Source: an uncultured Paracoccaceae bacterium (GTDB taxonomy: Bacteria; Pseudomonadota; Alphaproteobacteria; Rhodobacterales; Rhodobacteraceae). From it: a stretch of 64,000 bases of DNA. Each line of letters starts with the position of its first letter. The first letter of the stretch is position 1. Position numbers and translations under genes: made by a program. The DNA lies in the NCBI GenBank assembly GCA_947494445.1, contig CANLVD010000001.1, positions 1 to 64,000 of the forward strand, in the 5' to 3' direction. This document shows positions 46,390 through 55,564 of the stretch, piece by piece. Below the pieces are notes generated by a model. It saw nothing but the letters and a program-made list of their open reading frames with translations. It ran no database searches and was not told the DNA's origin.

Positions 46390-47780
46390 CCCATCCCTCC
46401 CCGCCAGCGCGCCACCTGCGCGCGCACACCTTCTGGTGACGTCCCGCCATAGCTCACCCGGCTGGCGACTGAATTGTCGACGCCCAGCACCGAATAGACC
46501 TCCTGAGTGATCCCCTCATGCCCTGTCTGCATCTCGGCCAGCGTCAGCTCATCCAGATCGCAGCCCTTGTCCTCGGCCAGTTTCACCAGCGCGCCTGTCA
46601 CATGATGCGCCTCGCGGAATGGCAGGCCCAGCGCACGCACCAACCAATCGGCCAGATCTGTGGCTGTCGAGAAGCCTGACCCCGCCGCCTCCCGCAGCAC
46701 ATCGCGATTGGGCTTGAGGTCTGAGACCATGCCGGTCATCGCAGCCAGCGCCAGCATCAGCGCATCGGCCGCGTCAAACACCTGCTCCTTGTCCTCTTGC
46801 ATGTCCTTGGAATAGGTGAGCGGCAGGCCCTTCATCACCGTCAACAACCCGATCAGCGCCCCATTGATCCGCCCCACCTTGGCCCGGATCAGCTCCGCCG
46901 CATCAGGGTTTTTCTTTTGCGGCATGATCGACGAACCGGTTGAAAAGCGATCCGACAACGTCACAAAGCGGAACTGGGCAGAAGACCAGATCACCAACTC
47001 CTCAGCAAACCGGCTGAGATGGGTGGCACAGATCGAGGCCGTGCTCAGAAACTCCAACGCAAAATCCCGGTCCGACACCGCATCAAGCGAGTTTGCACAA
47101 GGCCGGTCAAAGCCCAGCGCCTCTGCCGTCATCTCGCGATCAATCGGAAAGGACGTACCAGCGAGGGCCGCGGCCCCCAGCGGGCTTTCATTCATCCGCG
47201 CGCGTGCATCGCGTACTCTGGACAGATCGCGTGAGAACATCTCGACATAGGCCATCATGTGATGCCCCCATGTCACGGGTTGAGCTACCTGCAAATGGGT
47301 AAAGCCCGGCATGACCATATCGGCCCCGGCTTCGGCCTGATCGACCAATGCTGCCATCAACGCCTGCAGCCCCGCATCGACCGCATCAAACTGTCCGCGC
47401 ACCCAAAGCCTGAAATCGGTCGCCACCTGATCATTGCGCGACCGACCCGTGTGCAACCTTCCCGCAGGCTCGCCGATCAACTCCTTCAGACGCGCCTCTA
47501 CATTCATATGGATGTCTTCAAGCTGGGTCGAAAACTGAAACACTCCGGTCTCGATCTCTGACAAGACCGTGAGCAGGCCTTCCCGGATGGCCTCTGCGTC
47601 GCTATCAGTGATGATACCACAGGCTGCCAGCATGGCCGCATGGGCGCGGGAGCCTTCGATATCCTGAGCCGCCAGTCGCTGATCAAACCCGATGGATGCG
47701 TTGATCGCCTCCATGATTGCGTCCGGCCCGCTCGCGAACCGCCCGCCCCACATTGCGTTTGATGCTGTGTCGTCTGACAT
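46386..47780 (-). CDS. argH: Argininosuccinate lyase
   Basis: 464 residues. Final step of arginine synthesis. Fumarase/aspartase superfamily signature [12 protein letters not shown], with the catalytic Ser in that loop and His in [16 protein letters not shown] regions. Divergent from the TlpA gene with 39 bases between the starts. Confidence 0.97.
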   Translation of the reverse strand: MSDDTASNAMWGGRFASGPDAIMEAINASIGFDQRLAAQDIEGSRAHAAMLAACGIITDSDAEAIREGLLTVLSEIETGVFQFSTQLEDIHMNVEARLKELIGEPAGRLHTGRSRNDQVATDFRLWVRGQFDAVDAGLQALMAALVDQAEAGADMVMPGFTHLQVAQPVTWGHHMMAYVEMFSRDLSRVRDARARMNESPLGAAALAGTSFPIDREMTAEALGFDRPCANSLDAVSDRDFALEFLSTASICATHLSRFAEELVIWSSAQFRFVTLSDRFSTGSSIMPQKKNPDAAELIRAKVGRINGALIGLLTVMKGLPLTYSKDMQEDKEQVFDAADALMLALAAMTGMVSDLKPNRDVLREAAGSGFSTATDLADWLVRALGLPFREAHHVTGALVKLAEDKGCDLDELTLAEMQTGHEGITQEVYSVLGVDNSVASRVSYGGTSPEGVRAQVARWRGGMG

Positions 47781-47819
47781 GACGTGACCCTTGTTGCTGG
47801 AAAGCCAGAGAGGCTGAAG

Positions 47820-48389
47820 ATGAAAACCGCGCTGTTCGCCCTGCTATACGCATCCCTGTCTTTGGGTGCAATCACGGCTCAGGCAGATGACCGGAGCGAG
47901 GCGTTGAAAGCGCTCCGCGACGCTGAGTTGCGCAACCTCCTGATCCACGACGATCCTTCCCCCTTTCAGGACATTGCCTTTACCGATGCCGACGGCAACC
48001 CGATGAAACTGTCCGACAGCAACGGCAAGGTGAGGATCGTGAACTTCTGGGCCACTTATTGCGGTCCTTGTCGGGTTGAAAAGCCTGCGCTGGATGCGCT
48101 CCACAAGTCCCTCAGCGGCCCGGATTTTGAAGTGATCGCCATTGCTACCGGTCGCAATTCGCCCGCTGCGATCAAGAAGTTCAACGAGAGGTACGACATC
48201 CAGAACCTCGACACGTATATAGACATCAAAAGTGCAGCAGCCCGGGACATGGGTGTTATGGCGCTGCCGGTCTCGGTCATTCTTGACCGACAGGGGCGCG
48301 AATTGGCCCGCGTGACGGGTGCTGCCCATTGGGAAAGCCAAAGCACCAGAGACATCATCAACCATCTGGTCAAAGCACCAGAGTCCTGA
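47820..48389 (+). CDS. TlpA-type thiol:disulfide oxidoreductase
   Basis: 189 residues. Signal peptide 1-22 (ITAQA), then a thioredoxin fold with Cys81 and Cys84 in WATYCGPCR and cis-Pro in ALPVSVI. Periplasmic reductant, probably for cytochrome or copper-protein maturation. AGAGAGG precedes the ATG at 47820. Divergent from argH as in relatives. Confidence 0.92.
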   Translation: MKTALFALLYASLSLGAITAQADDRSEALKALRDAELRNLLIHDDPSPFQDIAFTDADGNPMKLSDSNGKVRIVNFWATYCGPCRVEKPALDALHKSLSGPDFEVIAIATGRNSPAAIKKFNERYDIQNLDTYIDIKSAAARDMGVMALPVSVILDRQGRELARVTGAAHWESQSTRDIINHLVKAPES

Positions 48390-48395
48390 ACGTCT

Positions 48396-48426
48396 ACTTC
48401 TTGGTCAAAATATCCCCGCCGGAGGC
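48396..48426 (+). repeat. Dispersed intergenic element, copy 4
   Basis: ACTTCTTGGTCAAAATATCC then CCGCCGGAGGC, seven bases after the TlpA stop. A 16-bp palindrome AAGCGCGAACGCGCTT follows at 48429-48444. Confidence 0.85.
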
Positions 48427-48459
48427 ACAAGCGCGAACGCGCTTAAGAACAGTCGCGCG

Positions 48460-49032
48460 TCAGCGCGCCAATGATTTGACCTCATCATGGCGCGGGCAGG
48501 CCAGCAGGTGGTCATTGACTATGCCAACCGCCTGCATGAAAGCATAAACAATCGTGGGCCCGCAAAAATTGAAGCCCTCGGCTTTCAGATCCTTGGAAAT
48601 TCGTTTCGACAGATCTGTGAAGCCGGGGACCTCGGCCATGGTCTGGTATGAGTTTTGCATCGGCACGCCATCGACATAGCGCCAGAGCCAATTGTCAAAC
48701 CCATCCCGCTCTTCGATCTTCTGCCAGGCAGCGGCTGAGCGGATGGTGCTTTCTATTTTACCGCGATGACGGATGATGCCGGCATCCTGCAACAACCGAT
48801 CGACATCTTCCTGGGTGAAGGCCGAAACCTTGACCGGGTCAAAACCGGCGAAGGCTGCACGGAAATTGTCCCGCTTCTTGAGAATCGTGTACCAGCTCAG
48901 CCCCGCCTGAAACCCGTCGAGAATCAGTTTTTCCCATAAAGCGCGGCTGTCATATTCGGGAACACCCCACTCGGTGTCGTGATATTCCATATAAAGCGGG
49001 TCATCCCCACACCACGGACAGCGATCTTTCAT
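48460..49032 (-). CDS. tag: DNA-3-methyladenine glycosylase I
   Basis: 190 residues. Removes 3-methyladenine from alkylated DNA. N-terminal CPWCG and HDTEWGVP (zinc Cys and His), catalytic region GFQAGLSW, C-terminal zinc His and Cys region ending NDHLLACPRHDEV. Single gene. Confidence 0.95.
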   Translation of the reverse strand: MKDRCPWCGDDPLYMEYHDTEWGVPEYDSRALWEKLILDGFQAGLSWYTILKKRDNFRAAFAGFDPVKVSAFTQEDVDRLLQDAGIIRHRGKIESTIRSAAAWQKIEERDGFDNWLWRYVDGVPMQNSYQTMAEVPGFTDLSKRISKDLKAEGFNFCGPTIVYAFMQAVGIVNDHLLACPRHDEVKSLAR

Positions 49033-49154
49033 CGATCATCCCCTACATCTGGTAAAACAGAACATTTTTAGAACATTGAACGAATATTTACGAACTGTTT
49101 ACCCCAATTGACCAGCCTGAAGTCACTAAATGCCCCTCTGAAAGGTAGCGTGAA

Positions 49155-49997
49155 ATGTCCCGATCCCCTGAGACTTCCAGCAGCTGGCAATCGCTAGGCA
49201 ATGCCTTGCGGCCTCTTCACCTTATGGCTGAATCCGAGACCGCCAGACGGGCGCTCATGCGGATGGAAATCGTCAAGGCTCTGGCTCAGGATCGCATCTG
49301 TATCGCCTTGCAACCGGTGGTCTCAACCCGCTCTGGCCACCCGGTCGCATTTCAGGAAACTCTTCTGCGCATCCGGACCGAAGACGGAATTTACATCTCG
49401 GGGGCGCAATTTCTGCCACTCGTCAAATCCCCGGACCTTGCCATTGCCCTGGATTGCAAGGCCCTGCGTTTGGCTCTGTCCTCGCTTGAGGCTGATCCGG
49501 GTCTGCGCCTCTCGGTCAACATCGCGCGCCACACTCTGGGCTCGCAGAAATGGCTCGATATTCTTGATGCCGCGGTGGAGCGGGACGCTGGTATCGCCTA
49601 TCGTCTTATTGCAGAGGTGACGGAGGAATGTGCCCTTGCCGATATATCCAAAACCACGCAGTTTCTGGGTGCGCTCAAGACCCATGGCGTAACCATTGCC
49701 CTTGATGATTTCGGCGCGGGCGCAACCTCGCTAGCGCATCTGCGCAGCTTTCGCTTCGATATGGTTAAAATCGACGGTGCTCTGGTCACCAAGATCGCTT
49801 TCGATCCGGACAAGCAGGTCATTCTGCGCTCTCTGGTCAGTGTGGCACAGCATTTCGATATGATGGTGGTGGCCGAGTTCGTGGAGAACTCAGCCGATGC
49901 AATGATGCTGACAAGTCTGGGCGTTGATTGTCTGCAAGGCTACCTGTTCGGCGAGCCTGAAGTGCCGCTGTCCAATGGACCGCAACCGCTCAGCTGA
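49155..49997 (+). CDS. EAL-domain protein (c-di-GMP phosphodiesterase-like)
   Basis: 280 residues, one EAL domain (about 45-275), no GGDEF and no membrane part. The EAL motif reads ETL (Glu68, in QETLLR). Later metal and catalytic motifs are present: SVNIA, EVTEE, ALDDFGAG, KIDGAL, AEFVEN and LQGYLFG. So hydrolysis of c-di-GMP is possible but the EAL variant leaves doubt. AAAGGTAG precedes the ATG. Convergent with phaR, one base apart. Confidence 0.85.
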   Translation: MSRSPETSSSWQSLGNALRPLHLMAESETARRALMRMEIVKALAQDRICIALQPVVSTRSGHPVAFQETLLRIRTEDGIYISGAQFLPLVKSPDLAIALDCKALRLALSSLEADPGLRLSVNIARHTLGSQKWLDILDAAVERDAGIAYRLIAEVTEECALADISKTTQFLGALKTHGVTIALDDFGAGATSLAHLRSFRFDMVKIDGALVTKIAFDPDKQVILRSLVSVAQHFDMMVVAEFVENSADAMMLTSLGVDCLQGYLFGEPEVPLSNGPQPLS

Positions 49998-50594
49998 TCA
50001 CTTGTCGGGACTGAGCTTGGACAGCTTTGACTGCATCTCGGCCAGTTGCGCCTTGAGGTCGTCAAGCTCCACGTCCTTGCGCGGCTCTGCCGGTTCCTGT
50101 GCAGGCTCGGCTGTGGTTCCAGGTGTTCCGGGAGTAAATGGCGAGAACATCTTTATCGTGTTCTCATACCACTCCATGTTCTTGCGCGTCAGTGCTTCAA
50201 GATTGGCCATAGCAGGGTTCGCGCCCATGGCGGCTGTCATCTGCTCGCGAATCTTTTCCTGATTGCGTGCAAACGCGTCCATTGAGGCATCAAGATAGGA
50301 TGGCACGAATCCCTGCAATGTATCGCCGTAAAGCCGGATCAACTGGCGCAGAAAATTGGCAGGCAGCATGTTCTTGCCTTTGGCCTCTTCCTCGAAAATG
50401 ATCTGAGTCAGCACCGAACGGGTGATGTCTTCACCGGTTTTCGCATCGCGAACCACGAAATCCTCTTCCTCGCGCACCATCTCGGCCAGATTATCGAGCG
50501 TCACATAGGTCGACTTGATCGTGTTATACAGGCGCCGGTTCGCGTATTTCTTGATGACAATTGGTTCGCCTTCAACGGCGTCCTTCTTGGCCAT
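49998..50594 (-). CDS. phaR: PHA synthesis repressor PhaR
   Basis: 198 residues. N-terminal PHB accumulation regulatory domain (IKKYANRRLYNTIKSTYVTL, DFVVRDAKTGEDITRS), then a helical region, and a Pro/Glu-rich linker with a C-terminal coiled coil. Binds DNA and PHA granules and represses phasin and PHA genes. GGGAGGA before ATG 50594 supports this start. Confidence 0.93.
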   Translation of the reverse strand: MAKKDAVEGEPIVIKKYANRRLYNTIKSTYVTLDNLAEMVREEEDFVVRDAKTGEDITRSVLTQIIFEEEAKGKNMLPANFLRQLIRLYGDTLQGFVPSYLDASMDAFARNQEKIREQMTAAMGANPAMANLEALTRKNMEWYENTIKMFSPFTPGTPGTTAEPAQEPAEPRKDVELDDLKAQLAEMQSKLSKLSPDK

Positions 50595-50640
50595 ACCTAG
50601 TCCTCCCAAACCTGCGGTACCTTACTGTAGCCCGTGTATT

Positions 50641-50668
50641 TTTGGCACTGCAATATGTATTTTGCACA
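50641..50668. promoter_or_regulatory. Possible PhaR operator
   Basis: TGGCACTGCAATATGTATTT then TGCACAAG: two TGCA half-sites 16 bases apart between phaR and the divergent pha genes. PhaR in related bacteria binds TGC-rich repeats, so this could be its operator. No footprint evidence. Confidence 0.3.
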
Positions 50669-50702
50669 AGCGAAGAGCCAATCAGCGTGCTAGGGCCTTC
50701 TC

Positions 50703-50861
50703 ATGGCCGAAAAAGCAGACATCGACAACAGCGACCAAAGGGCATCAGGGCGACCCGATACTGACCGGGCCAAACGCTTTCTCGATCTCTGGGAAGCGTC
50801 ACTGGCCAAGGTGATCCGCGGAAGCTCAGTACCCCCTGCAAACGGGACCGAGGTAAAATGA
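50703..50861 (+). CDS. 52-residue ORF coupled to the PhaC-like gene
   Basis: Encodes MAEKADIDNSDQRASGRPDT and then a likely helix DRAKRFLDLWEASLAKVIRGS before NGTEVK. Its TGA overlaps the ATG of the synthase gene (ATGA), which is strong evidence for translation. The helix with RFLDLWE could bind the synthase or the granule, like a very short PhaE/phasin type partner; this is inference. No known family recognised. No strong ribosome site is visible. Confidence 0.6.
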   Translation: MAEKADIDNSDQRASGRPDTDRAKRFLDLWEASLAKVIRGSSVPPANGTEVK

Positions 50862-52078
50862 ACGCCGCGCGCACAGGTCAGCCGGGCCCTTTGCCGTTTC
50901 ATCTGGCCTCAGCGGTTTTGTGCTACCAGCAGGCCCTGAGCATGGCCCCGCTTGCCCATACTGACCAGTTTCCTTGGCATCCTGACATCACGTCACGGCC
51001 CGATGTCCCTCCGGATGGTCTCGCAACTCTGGCAGAGGCTCTGACCCGACTGCGAGAGATGACCCAGGGCCTGAAACGCTGGCAATCTAATCCGTTCAAA
51101 GCGCCCCGCACGGACCGCCAGGTTCTGTGGTCGCTCGGCAGCACACGCCTGCTTGATTGCGGCTCGCACGGGAACACGGGTCTCCCGGTGCTGGTCGTCC
51201 CGTCCTTGATCAACCGAAGCTATATTCTGGATCTGATGCACGGACTGTCCCTGATGGACGCATTGGCCGAAGAGGGTTTTCGCCCGATTTTGATGGATTG
51301 GGGTGATCCTGATCCGATGACCAAATCCTTCGGTTTGAGCGATTACTGTGAACAGCGCCTGATCCCTGCATTGGCAGTTGTAGAGGCCATCAGCGGTGGC
51401 CGGAAGCCTGCGATATTCGGCTACTGTATGGGCGGCACTCTGGCCACGGGCATGGCCGCACGCTTGCCAGACCGGTTGTCCGCACTGGTCACTCTGGGTG
51501 CTCCGTGGGATTTCCACGCGGATCATCCGGGCTTGTCGGGGCAGATCCGCAAAGCTGCCCGCGCGTCCGGCGCCAGCCAGCTTTCAACACAGATCAAAAC
51601 CATCGAGGCAACCTTCGGTCAGGTGCCCGCAGAGGTGTTTCAAAGCCTGTTCGCTGTCATTGATCCGTTGCAGGCCTTACAGAAATTCCGCCGGTTTGCC
51701 GATCCTGATCCGTCCTGTGACGACCCCGAACGGTTTGTCGCGATCGAGGATTGGCTTGCGGATGGCGTAGGAATGACGGGCCCGGCTGCGCTGGATCTTC
51801 TGGTTGGCTGGCACATAGAAAACCGGCCTGCGACGGGCAGGTGGCAATGTCTTGGGTCAGCGGTTCAAGCCGAAGATATTTCGACCCCCAGCTTGGTTGT
51901 CACCTGTGCACGGGACACCATCGTCCCCCCGGTTATGTCTGACCCGCTTGCCGCAGCCATACCCGATGCCAGACATATCTGTGCTGATGTCGGCCATGTT
52001 GGCGCGATTGTGGGCCGAAGTGCGCCAGATCATGTCTGGTCTCCGATCACCAAGTTTCTTCTAGAGACAGCCGCCTGA
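50858..52078 (+). CDS. PHA synthase-like alpha/beta hydrolase (PhaC type)
   Basis: 406 residues. Lipase-like box GYCMGG at 188-193 with Cys190 as nucleophile, as in PHA synthases; Asp in CARDTIVPP and His in VGHVGAIVG complete the triad. Typical PhaC segments PVLVVPSLINRSYILDL and ILMDWGDPD. The size is close to class III PhaC (about 360) and well below class I (about 600). It polymerises 3-hydroxyacyl-CoA if active. Class not fully certain; no PhaE of normal size is present. Followed by phaA and phaB. Confidence 0.82.
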   Translation: MNAARTGQPGPLPFHLASAVLCYQQALSMAPLAHTDQFPWHPDITSRPDVPPDGLATLAEALTRLREMTQGLKRWQSNPFKAPRTDRQVLWSLGSTRLLDCGSHGNTGLPVLVVPSLINRSYILDLMHGLSLMDALAEEGFRPILMDWGDPDPMTKSFGLSDYCEQRLIPALAVVEAISGGRKPAIFGYCMGGTLATGMAARLPDRLSALVTLGAPWDFHADHPGLSGQIRKAARASGASQLSTQIKTIEATFGQVPAEVFQSLFAVIDPLQALQKFRRFADPDPSCDDPERFVAIEDWLADGVGMTGPAALDLLVGWHIENRPATGRWQCLGSAVQAEDISTPSLVVTCARDTIVPPVMSDPLAAAIPDARHICADVGHVGAIVGRSAPDHVWSPITKFLLETAA

Positions 52079-52180
52079 ATGTGCGACGGTTTGCGCACTC
52101 GGCTTCCGCGTTAACCTTGCCTATGTTGCGCCGCAACAAAAATGATCTCCCATGCCTGATCAGGAGGAACCAGACAGACC

Positions 52181-53356
52181 ATGACCAATATCGTGATCGC
52201 ATCCGCAGCCCGCACCGCTGTTGGCAGTTTCAACGGCTCTTTTGCCAATACACCGGCCCATGAGCTTGGCGCATCCGTCATCGAAGCCGTGCTGGAGCGT
52301 TCAGGCGTTCCTGCCAGTGACGTGTCCGAGACCATTCTCGGTCAGGTGCTGACAGCAGGTCAGGGCCAGAACCCGGCGCGTCAGGCACATATCAATGCGG
52401 GTCTGCCAAAGGAAGCCGCAGCCTGGGGCATCAACCAGGTTTGCGGGTCGGGCCTGCGTGCCGTTGCCCTGGGTGCACAGCACATCCTGCTGGGTGATGC
52501 GGACATCGTAATTGCCGGTGGTCAGGAAAGCATGAGCCTCAGCCCGCATGTGGCGCATCTGCGTGCCGGTCAGAAGATGGGTGACATGAAGTTCACCGAT
52601 TCGATGATCAAGGACGGGCTGTGGGACGCGTTCAACAACTATCACATGGGCACAACAGCCGAGAACGTGGCCGAGCAGTGGCAGATTTCCCGTGACCAGC
52701 AGGATGAGTTCGCTGTCGGTTCCCAGAACAAGGCTGAAGCTGCCCAGAAGGCCGGCAAGTTCGAAGACGAGATCGCCGCTTTCACCGTGAAGACCCGCAA
52801 GGGTGACATCGTGGTCGATCAGGATGAATACATCCGCCATGGCGCGACGATGGAAGCAATGCAGAAATTGCGGCCAGCGTTCGCGAAAGACGGTTCTGTG
52901 ACGGCAGCAAACGCGTCCGGTCTGAACGACGGCGCAGCTGCAACTCTGCTGATGACGGCCGAGAATGCACAAGCCCGCGGGATCGAGCCGCTGGCGCGCA
53001 TCGCATCCTATGCAACCGCAGGTCTGGACCCGTCGATCATGGGTGTCGGTCCGATTTATGCGTCGCGCAAAGCACTCGACAAGGCGGGCTGGTCCGTCGG
53101 CGATCTTGATCTGGTCGAGGCCAATGAAGCCTTTGCCGCTCAGGCTTGTGCCGTGAACAAGGACATGGGCTGGGATCCCGCCATCGTGAACGTGAACGGT
53201 GGAGCGATCGCCATTGGTCACCCGATTGGCGCCTCCGGCTGCCGCGTTCTGAACACCCTGCTGTTCGAAATGAAGCGCCGGGATGCCAAAAAGGGTCTGG
53301 CGACCCTGTGCATCGGTGGTGGCATGGGTGTTGCGCTCTGCGTAGAGCGCGACTGA
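52181..53356 (+). CDS. phaA: Acetyl-CoA acetyltransferase (beta-ketothiolase)
   Basis: 391 residues. Condenses two acetyl-CoA to acetoacetyl-CoA. Cys88 ([10 protein letters not shown]), His in [14 protein letters not shown] and the C-terminal Cys in CIGGGMG form the active site. AGGAGGA precedes the ATG region. 102 bases after the PhaC-like gene. Confidence 0.95.
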   Translation: MTNIVIASAARTAVGSFNGSFANTPAHELGASVIEAVLERSGVPASDVSETILGQVLTAGQGQNPARQAHINAGLPKEAAAWGINQVCGSGLRAVALGAQHILLGDADIVIAGGQESMSLSPHVAHLRAGQKMGDMKFTDSMIKDGLWDAFNNYHMGTTAENVAEQWQISRDQQDEFAVGSQNKAEAAQKAGKFEDEIAAFTVKTRKGDIVVDQDEYIRHGATMEAMQKLRPAFAKDGSVTAANASGLNDGAAATLLMTAENAQARGIEPLARIASYATAGLDPSIMGVGPIYASRKALDKAGWSVGDLDLVEANEAFAAQACAVNKDMGWDPAIVNVNGGAIAIGHPIGASGCRVLNTLLFEMKRRDAKKGLATLCIGGGMGVALCVERD

Positions 53357-53428
53357 TTCCGATAAATTCAAACCCCCGGTGGGACATCCCAACCAGGGGC
53401 TAAATCCCATTCTAGCGAGGAGACAAAC

Positions 53429-54154
53429 ATGGGACGTGTAGCACTGGTCACCGGTGGATCACGCGGCATTGGCGCCGCCATTTCAACTGCCCTTCAGGCC
53501 GAAGGATATTCGGTTGCTGCCACTTATGCAGGCAACGATGAAAAGGCCGCGGCCTTCACCGCCGAGACCGGCATCAAGACCTACAAGTGGAACGTCGGCA
53601 ACTATGACGAGTGCGTTGCCGGTATTGCTCAGGTCGAGGCCGACCTCGGCCCGGTTGAGGTTCTGGTCAACAACGCGGGCATCACCCGCGATGCACCGTT
53701 TCACAAGATGTCGCCCGCACAATGGAACGAGGTGATCGGCACCAACCTCAACGGTGTGTTCAACATGAGCCACCCGGTCTGGCCCGGCATGCGCGAGCGC
53801 AAATTTGGTCGGATCATCACGATCTCGTCGATCAATGGCCAGAAGGGTCAGTTCGCTCAGGCCAACTACGCAGCTTCCAAGGCGGGCGACATCGGCTTTA
53901 CCAAGGCGCTGGCCCAGGAAGGCGCGCGCGCGGGCATCACCGTCAACGTGGTGGCACCGGGCTACATCAACACCGAGATGATGAGCACGATCCCCGAGAA
54001 GGTAATGAACGAAGTTATTCTGCCCCAGATCCCCGTGGGACGTCTGGGCGAGGCGTCAGAGATTGCCCGCGCAGTTGTGTTCCTGGCCTCAGACGATGCG
54101 GGCTTCATCACTGGTGCTACGCTGAGTGCAAACGGTGGACAGTATCTGGCGTGA
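53429..54154 (+). CDS. phaB: Acetoacetyl-CoA reductase (NADPH)
   Basis: 241 residues, SDR fold. Reduces acetoacetyl-CoA to (R)-3-hydroxybutyryl-CoA. TGGSRGIG at 8-15, NNAG at 81-84, Tyr147-x3-Lys151 in YAASKAG. GCGAGGAGA precedes the ATG. Last gene of the PHA-synthesis group; a terminator lies 100 bases on. Confidence 0.95.
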   Translation: MGRVALVTGGSRGIGAAISTALQAEGYSVAATYAGNDEKAAAFTAETGIKTYKWNVGNYDECVAGIAQVEADLGPVEVLVNNAGITRDAPFHKMSPAQWNEVIGTNLNGVFNMSHPVWPGMRERKFGRIITISSINGQKGQFAQANYAASKAGDIGFTKALAQEGARAGITVNVVAPGYINTEMMSTIPEKVMNEVILPQIPVGRLGEASEIARAVVFLASDDAGFITGATLSANGGQYLA

Positions 54155-54203
54155 TTGCTGACCCGCAGCGGGCATCGAGCAGGCGTCGACCGCTGGATGC
54201 GCT

Positions 54204-54232
54204 CCGCGCGGGGATATTTATGCCAAGAAGTG
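54204..54232 (-). repeat. Dispersed intergenic element, copy 5 (inverted)
   Basis: In reverse orientation: ACTTCTTGGCATAAATATCC then CCGCGCGGAGC, 50 bases after the phaB stop. One base differs in the A-run compared with copies 1 and 3. Confidence 0.75.
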
Positions 54233-54251
54233 AGATCTTGGCGAGAAAGGC

Positions 54252-54285
54252 AAAAGGCCCGGGTGCAGAACCCGGGCCTTTTTTT
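54252..54285 (+). terminator. Strong Rho-independent terminator
   Basis: 12-bp perfect stem AAAAGGCCCGGG / CCCGGGCCTTTT with loop TGCAGAA and T7. It ends the phaA-phaB transcript and may also stop the convergent 49-residue gene. Confidence 0.93.
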
Positions 54286-54299
54286 ATGCGATGCGTCGA

Positions 54300-54449
54300 T
54301 CAGGCAGGACAAGCCTTAACCTGAGGAGCGCGAAGGCCAAACAGGGATTTCAGGCTGGCAACCATCTGATAAAGTGCCAGCGAACGTTCGACCCGGGCCT
54401 GTGCCATGGCATCCTGCAAAGCTTTCGGCGAGAGAGTTTCCGTTTTCAT
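54300..54449 (-). CDS. 49-residue helical protein
   Basis: MKTETLSPKALQDAMAQARV, then ERSLALYQMVASLKSLFGL and a short tail with one Cys. AAGGAAA lies eight bases before the ATG. The R-S-x-A-x-Y then L-x-x-LF pattern is like small basic proteins (DUF1127-like) that in Rhodobacter act in sRNA/RNA metabolism, but the Arg-rich tail is missing, so this remains open. It is divergent from the LysR gene (about 128 bases), which may control it. Confidence 0.6.
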   Translation of the reverse strand: MKTETLSPKALQDAMAQARVERSLALYQMVASLKSLFGLRAPQVKACPA

Positions 54450-54577
54450 ATCATGTTTCCTTTCAACTGGGCGCGACTGAAGCCGCCACTGTTCATGCTG
54501 GGAAATATGTGGATTTGACCCGGCTCTGACAAACGAGTCTTTCTGTTTGTTCAGTTAAGCTGTATTAAACTGAAATC

Positions 54578-55510
54578 ATGGCCACACGTCTTCCACCACT
54601 CAATGCCCTGCGCGCTTTCGAGGCGGCTGCACGCCACATGTCCTTTGCCAAGGCCGCAGCTGAGTTGAACGTGACGCCAGCTGCACTCAGCTATCAGATC
54701 AAGGGGCTCGAGGCGCATCTTGAGGCGCCTCTGTTTCGCCGCCTCAACCGGGCGGTCGAATTGACCGAACAGGGGCGGATCCTGCAACCGGGTGTCGCCC
54801 AGGCCTTTGCGGATTTGACTGATGCCTGGGGCCGGACGCGCAAATCGCTTGATGCCCATATGTTGACAGTGACAGCCGGGCCTGCGTTCACGGCCAAGGT
54901 TCTGGCCCCGCGCATGTTCCGATTTGCGGCCCAGCACCCTGAGATCGAGCTGCGGTTTTCCGCAACCTTGCGGATCCTTGATTTTGCCCGTGACGAGGTT
55001 GACATCGGCATTCGCTTTGGCACCGGGCAGGATGAGGGTTTGTTCTCGGAAGAGCTTTACCGAGGCTGGATTTCCCCGATGATGCGGCCCAGCATTGCGG
55101 ACCGGATTTCCCGACCCGAAGACCTGCTTGGCGAGACACTGATCCATGATGACAGCCTGAACTTTCTCGACAGTGTGCCCGACTGGCAGCGCTGGTTTGC
55201 CCTTTCAGGTGTGACCCATGGTGATCTGAAAGGGCCGCATTTTTCTCAGGCTGATCATGCGCTGGACATGGCGCTTGAAGGCTCCGGCGTGGTTCTGGGG
55301 CGCAGTTCCATCGCGCTTTCAGCGTTGCATTCCGGCGCGCTGGTGGCGCCTTTCCCACTCGCCATGACGTCAGAGGCGCATTATCGGATCGTGTGCCAGA
55401 AAGGAACGGAGGACAGACCGGCGATCCGTCTGTTCCGGGACTGGATCAAGGCCGAGATGGCGGCGGAACTGAAACTGGCAGACGGCCACCGGATCGTCAT
55501 GGTCGATTGA
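54578..55510 (+). CDS. LysR-family regulator (GcvA-like)
   Basis: 310 residues. N-terminal winged helix (LPPLNALRAFEAAARHMSFA, AAELNVTPAALSYQIKGLE) with the GcvA-like start, and a C-terminal substrate-binding domain (DIGIRFGTG, SGVVLGRSS). Effector unknown. Divergent from the 49-residue gene. Confidence 0.92.
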   Translation: MATRLPPLNALRAFEAAARHMSFAKAAAELNVTPAALSYQIKGLEAHLEAPLFRRLNRAVELTEQGRILQPGVAQAFADLTDAWGRTRKSLDAHMLTVTAGPAFTAKVLAPRMFRFAAQHPEIELRFSATLRILDFARDEVDIGIRFGTGQDEGLFSEELYRGWISPMMRPSIADRISRPEDLLGETLIHDDSLNFLDSVPDWQRWFALSGVTHGDLKGPHFSQADHALDMALEGSGVVLGRSSIALSALHSGALVAPFPLAMTSEAHYRIVCQKGTEDRPAIRLFRDWIKAEMAAELKLADGHRIVMVD

Positions 55511-55564
55511 CAAATCCTGCCAAAGGGATCACCTCAGCGCGTCAGGAAAAACTGGGCTGCGGCG

